NCBI GenBank assembly: GCA_944375725.1 | Contig: CALWAZ010000079.1 | Location: forward strand, 1 to 43,296 | Direction of reading: 5' to 3' | Source of the DNA: an uncultured Merdimonas sp. | GTDB lineage: Bacteria > Bacillota > Clostridia > Lachnospirales > Lachnospiraceae | Length of the DNA stretch: 43,296 bases | Part shown: piece after piece, positions 41,698 to 43,296 of the stretch | Layout of the letters: every line of letters begins with the position of its first letter | Position numbering within the stretch: the first letter of the stretch is position 1 | Notes under the pieces: generated by a model | Database searches by the model: none | What the model saw: the letters and a program-made list of their open reading frames with translations, nothing else | What the model was told of the DNA's origin: nothing | Made by a program: the position numbers and the translations under genes

Positions 41698-43131
41698 TCA
41701 GACCAGACACCGGAAGGGCTGGACCACAAAGCCGAAGACAGCCCAGGCGATCCGCTTCATCAGCGGCGCGGTCTGGATCTCCAGATGCTCCGGAGCTTCA
41801 TAGGTGTCTGCGTCAATGATTTTTCTGGAATCCTCCTGCATGGCCATCAGATATCCCTCCAGCTCCTGATTCAGTTCCTCGCTCTGCACCACAAGCATCA
41901 GCTCCGTGTCCACATAGGTGCTGCGCAAATCCAGATTATAGGAGCCTATCACAGACAAATCCCCGTCAATCAGCGCGCTCTTGCCGTGGTTGGAGATGCC
42001 GCCGTCGTATTCATAAAGGGGGATTCCTGTAGCGACCACCTTATCTTTATGGCGCAGATAATCGCTGGAAGCCACAAAATTATCTCCATTTTCCACAGAA
42101 TTCAGCAGAATCCGGATATCCGGGACCTTATCGCCAAGCTCTGTCAGGCGCTCATACATCCAGGAGTTGCAGACGACATAGGGAGACTGAAAAATCACTC
42201 GTTCCCGGGCCTGTCCCATCAGCTCTGTCAGCTCATAAAAGAGCACCGGTTCTTTCCCATAAGGGTGTGTAGGATTGGACAGCAGCGTAATCTTTCCTGA
42301 CTCATAGGTATGCGCCTCATAATCCCAGGAGCCATCGAACAATTCCGGATATTCCGCAGTCAGGGAAGCGTACCGTTCTTTCAGAAACGTCTTTTCTTCT
42401 TTGACTTTCTTCTTTTTGGCCAGCGCCTCATTATCATGGAAGGGTTTGCAGATGTCCAGATTCCAGACTCCTTCAAAATAAGCTTCCAGCTCTTTTAAAG
42501 AGGTGTCGGGATTTCCCGGCTCCGTATTATAGACCAGAACCTCCCGGTCATAGCTTACATTCTCATCCGTATAATTTCCGATAAAGTAATCAAAGGTGTT
42601 GCGTCCGCCCAGAAGATAGGCTTTTTCATCCACGATCACATACTTGTCATGCATCCGCCCCATCAGTTTCCAGGGAGTCAGAAGATTTAACGGGTTGTAG
42701 ATGCGGATCTCCACATTCGGGTGGGACGACAGGGCATAGAATAGCTCTCTGCCTTCCATGCGGACCGCGCCGCTGACTCCGTCCACCAGAATCCGGATCT
42801 TCACGCCTTCATCTGCTTTTTCCTGAAGAACCGCCAGGATATCCCTGGTGCTTTCGCCTTCTCTCATGTCAAAGGTGGAGAGAATAATGCGGTCCTCCGC
42901 CTGGCTTAAAAGCCGCATACGCTCTTCCCAGGCGCTCATATTCGTCTCCAGGAGAGCGGTCCGTTCCGGCCCTGTTCCATTCATGCGGAAGCTTTTTGAA
43001 CCGAACCCGCCGGCTGTATTCCCGTCAATCTTCGGATACGCGAAAAAAGGAGCCACAGCCCCCATAATCAGATAAGCCAGTATAAACAGCAGCAGGCAGG
43101 TGATCTTATGCCGCTTGAAAAATCGTATCAT
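41698..43131 (-). CDS. Phospholipase D / cardiolipin-synthase-like membrane protein
   Basis: The 477-residue protein has one N-terminal membrane helix (CLLLFILAYLIMGAVAPFF) and two HKD motifs: GRMHDKYVIVDEKAYLLGGRN and NHGKSALIDGDLSVIGSYN, the pair needed for PLD-type phosphatidyl transfer. The arrangement resembles clostridial cardiolipin synthases (ClsA-like) but the single helix and large central insert point to a wider PLD family. The ATG at 43131 follows GAGGAAAAGA; one at 43146 has a poorer site. Confidence 0.88.
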   Translation of the reverse strand: MIRFFKRHKITCLLLFILAYLIMGAVAPFFAYPKIDGNTAGGFGSKSFRMNGTGPERTALLETNMSAWEERMRLLSQAEDRIILSTFDMREGESTRDILAVLQEKADEGVKIRILVDGVSGAVRMEGRELFYALSSHPNVEIRIYNPLNLLTPWKLMGRMHDKYVIVDEKAYLLGGRNTFDYFIGNYTDENVSYDREVLVYNTEPGNPDTSLKELEAYFEGVWNLDICKPFHDNEALAKKKKVKEEKTFLKERYASLTAEYPELFDGSWDYEAHTYESGKITLLSNPTHPYGKEPVLFYELTELMGQARERVIFQSPYVVCNSWMYERLTELGDKVPDIRILLNSVENGDNFVASSDYLRHKDKVVATGIPLYEYDGGISNHGKSALIDGDLSVIGSYNLDLRSTYVDTELMLVVQSEELNQELEGYLMAMQEDSRKIIDADTYEAPEHLEIQTAPLMKRIAWAVFGFVVQPFRCLV

Positions 43132-43183
43132 AGGTCTTTTCCTCATCCGTCTTCTCTACACTGTTCTGCCTTGGTTTTCCACA

Positions 43184-43225
43184 TAAAAATCCGGAGAGGA
43201 GTCTTGCAGAATGGATTCCTCTCCG
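43184..43225 (-). terminator. Terminator of a gene beyond the right edge
   Basis: On the minus strand CGGAGAGGA (43217-43225) pairs with TCCTCTCCG (43192-43200), followed by GATTTTTAT. Confidence 0.7.
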
Positions 43226-43240
43226 AACAGTATTGTATAA

Positions 43241-43296
43241 TCAAAGCCCCATGATTGCAACTCTTTTTTCGTGGAACAGGCGCTTTGCCCCAGCAG
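43241..43296 (-). CDS. C-terminal fragment of a gene running in from the right edge
   Basis: On the minus strand one frame gives AGAKRLFHEKRVAIMGL and then TGA (43241-43243), 16 bases before the terminator stem at 43192-43225, the normal distance. Two other frames run open through that terminator. No family is recognisable from 17 residues. Confidence 0.4.
   Translation of the reverse strand, partial: AGAKRLFHEKRVAIMGL

Overview
The window looks like a chromosomal segment of a Gram-positive anaerobe of the class Clostridia, most likely a Lachnospiraceae member. The evidence is moderate GC content, strong AGGAGG ribosome-binding sites, sigma-A promoters of the TTGACA-N17-TATAAT type, a Prp-cleaved ribosomal protein L27, a CIRCE/HrcA heat-shock site, Cheo-type LexA boxes and the gene order prp-rpmA-obgE-yhbY-nadD-yqeK-rsfS. 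Assignment rests on recognised family motifs only; no database search was possible.

Layout. 1-5.5 kb (+): a ribosome/GTPase housekeeping operon from the tail of prp through rpmA, obgE, yhbY, nadD, yqeK and rsfS, then a DUF554 membrane protein, a NUDIX hydrolase and a small helical protein. 5.7-11.8 kb: a mosaic region with lexA and its autoregulated promoter, a DUF3048 lipoprotein, a lone tyrosine recombinase, a cobalamin riboswitch with an intact promoter and terminator but no gene behind it, a YneA-like LysM protein under a promoter studded with LexA boxes, and a decayed FtsX-type permease. 11.9-19.3 kb: cysK, a TtcA-like thiolase-type ATPase, carB (without carA), dtd, a cytidylate-kinase-like protein, a nitroreductase and a small cysteine-containing acidic protein.

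19.4-31.1 kb (-) is one long catabolic operon: an oligopeptide-type ABC importer (two ATPases, two permeases, a lipoprotein receptor), two amidohydrolases of the deaminase/chlorohydrolase type, an allantoinase-like cyclic amidohydrolase and a PucR-family regulator. The set suggests import and hydrolysis of a nitrogen-rich heterocycle or ureide; the substrate is not determined. A putative leader attenuator precedes the operon.

31.3-43.3 kb: a CIRCE-controlled Hsp20, an MBL/beta-CASP nuclease-amidase-nitroreductase operon, a CNNM/HlyC-type CBS transporter-like protein, a four-gene operon with ATGA overlaps (C39-like protease, YfbR-type nucleotidase, zinc-ribbon membrane protein, endonuclease IV), miaB and a two-HKD phospholipase D/cardiolipin-synthase-like protein.

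Most notable: (i) an SOS module of lexA plus a LysM division-inhibitor candidate with four LexA-like boxes; (ii) an orphan but apparently functional B12 riboswitch; (iii) two copies, 12 kb apart, of an inverted repeat TTTACATAA-N5-TTATGTAAA whose half-site resembles the XerD arm of Gram-positive dif; (iv) the PucR/ABC/triple-amidohydrolase operon, in which one enzyme has lost the HxH metal ligands.
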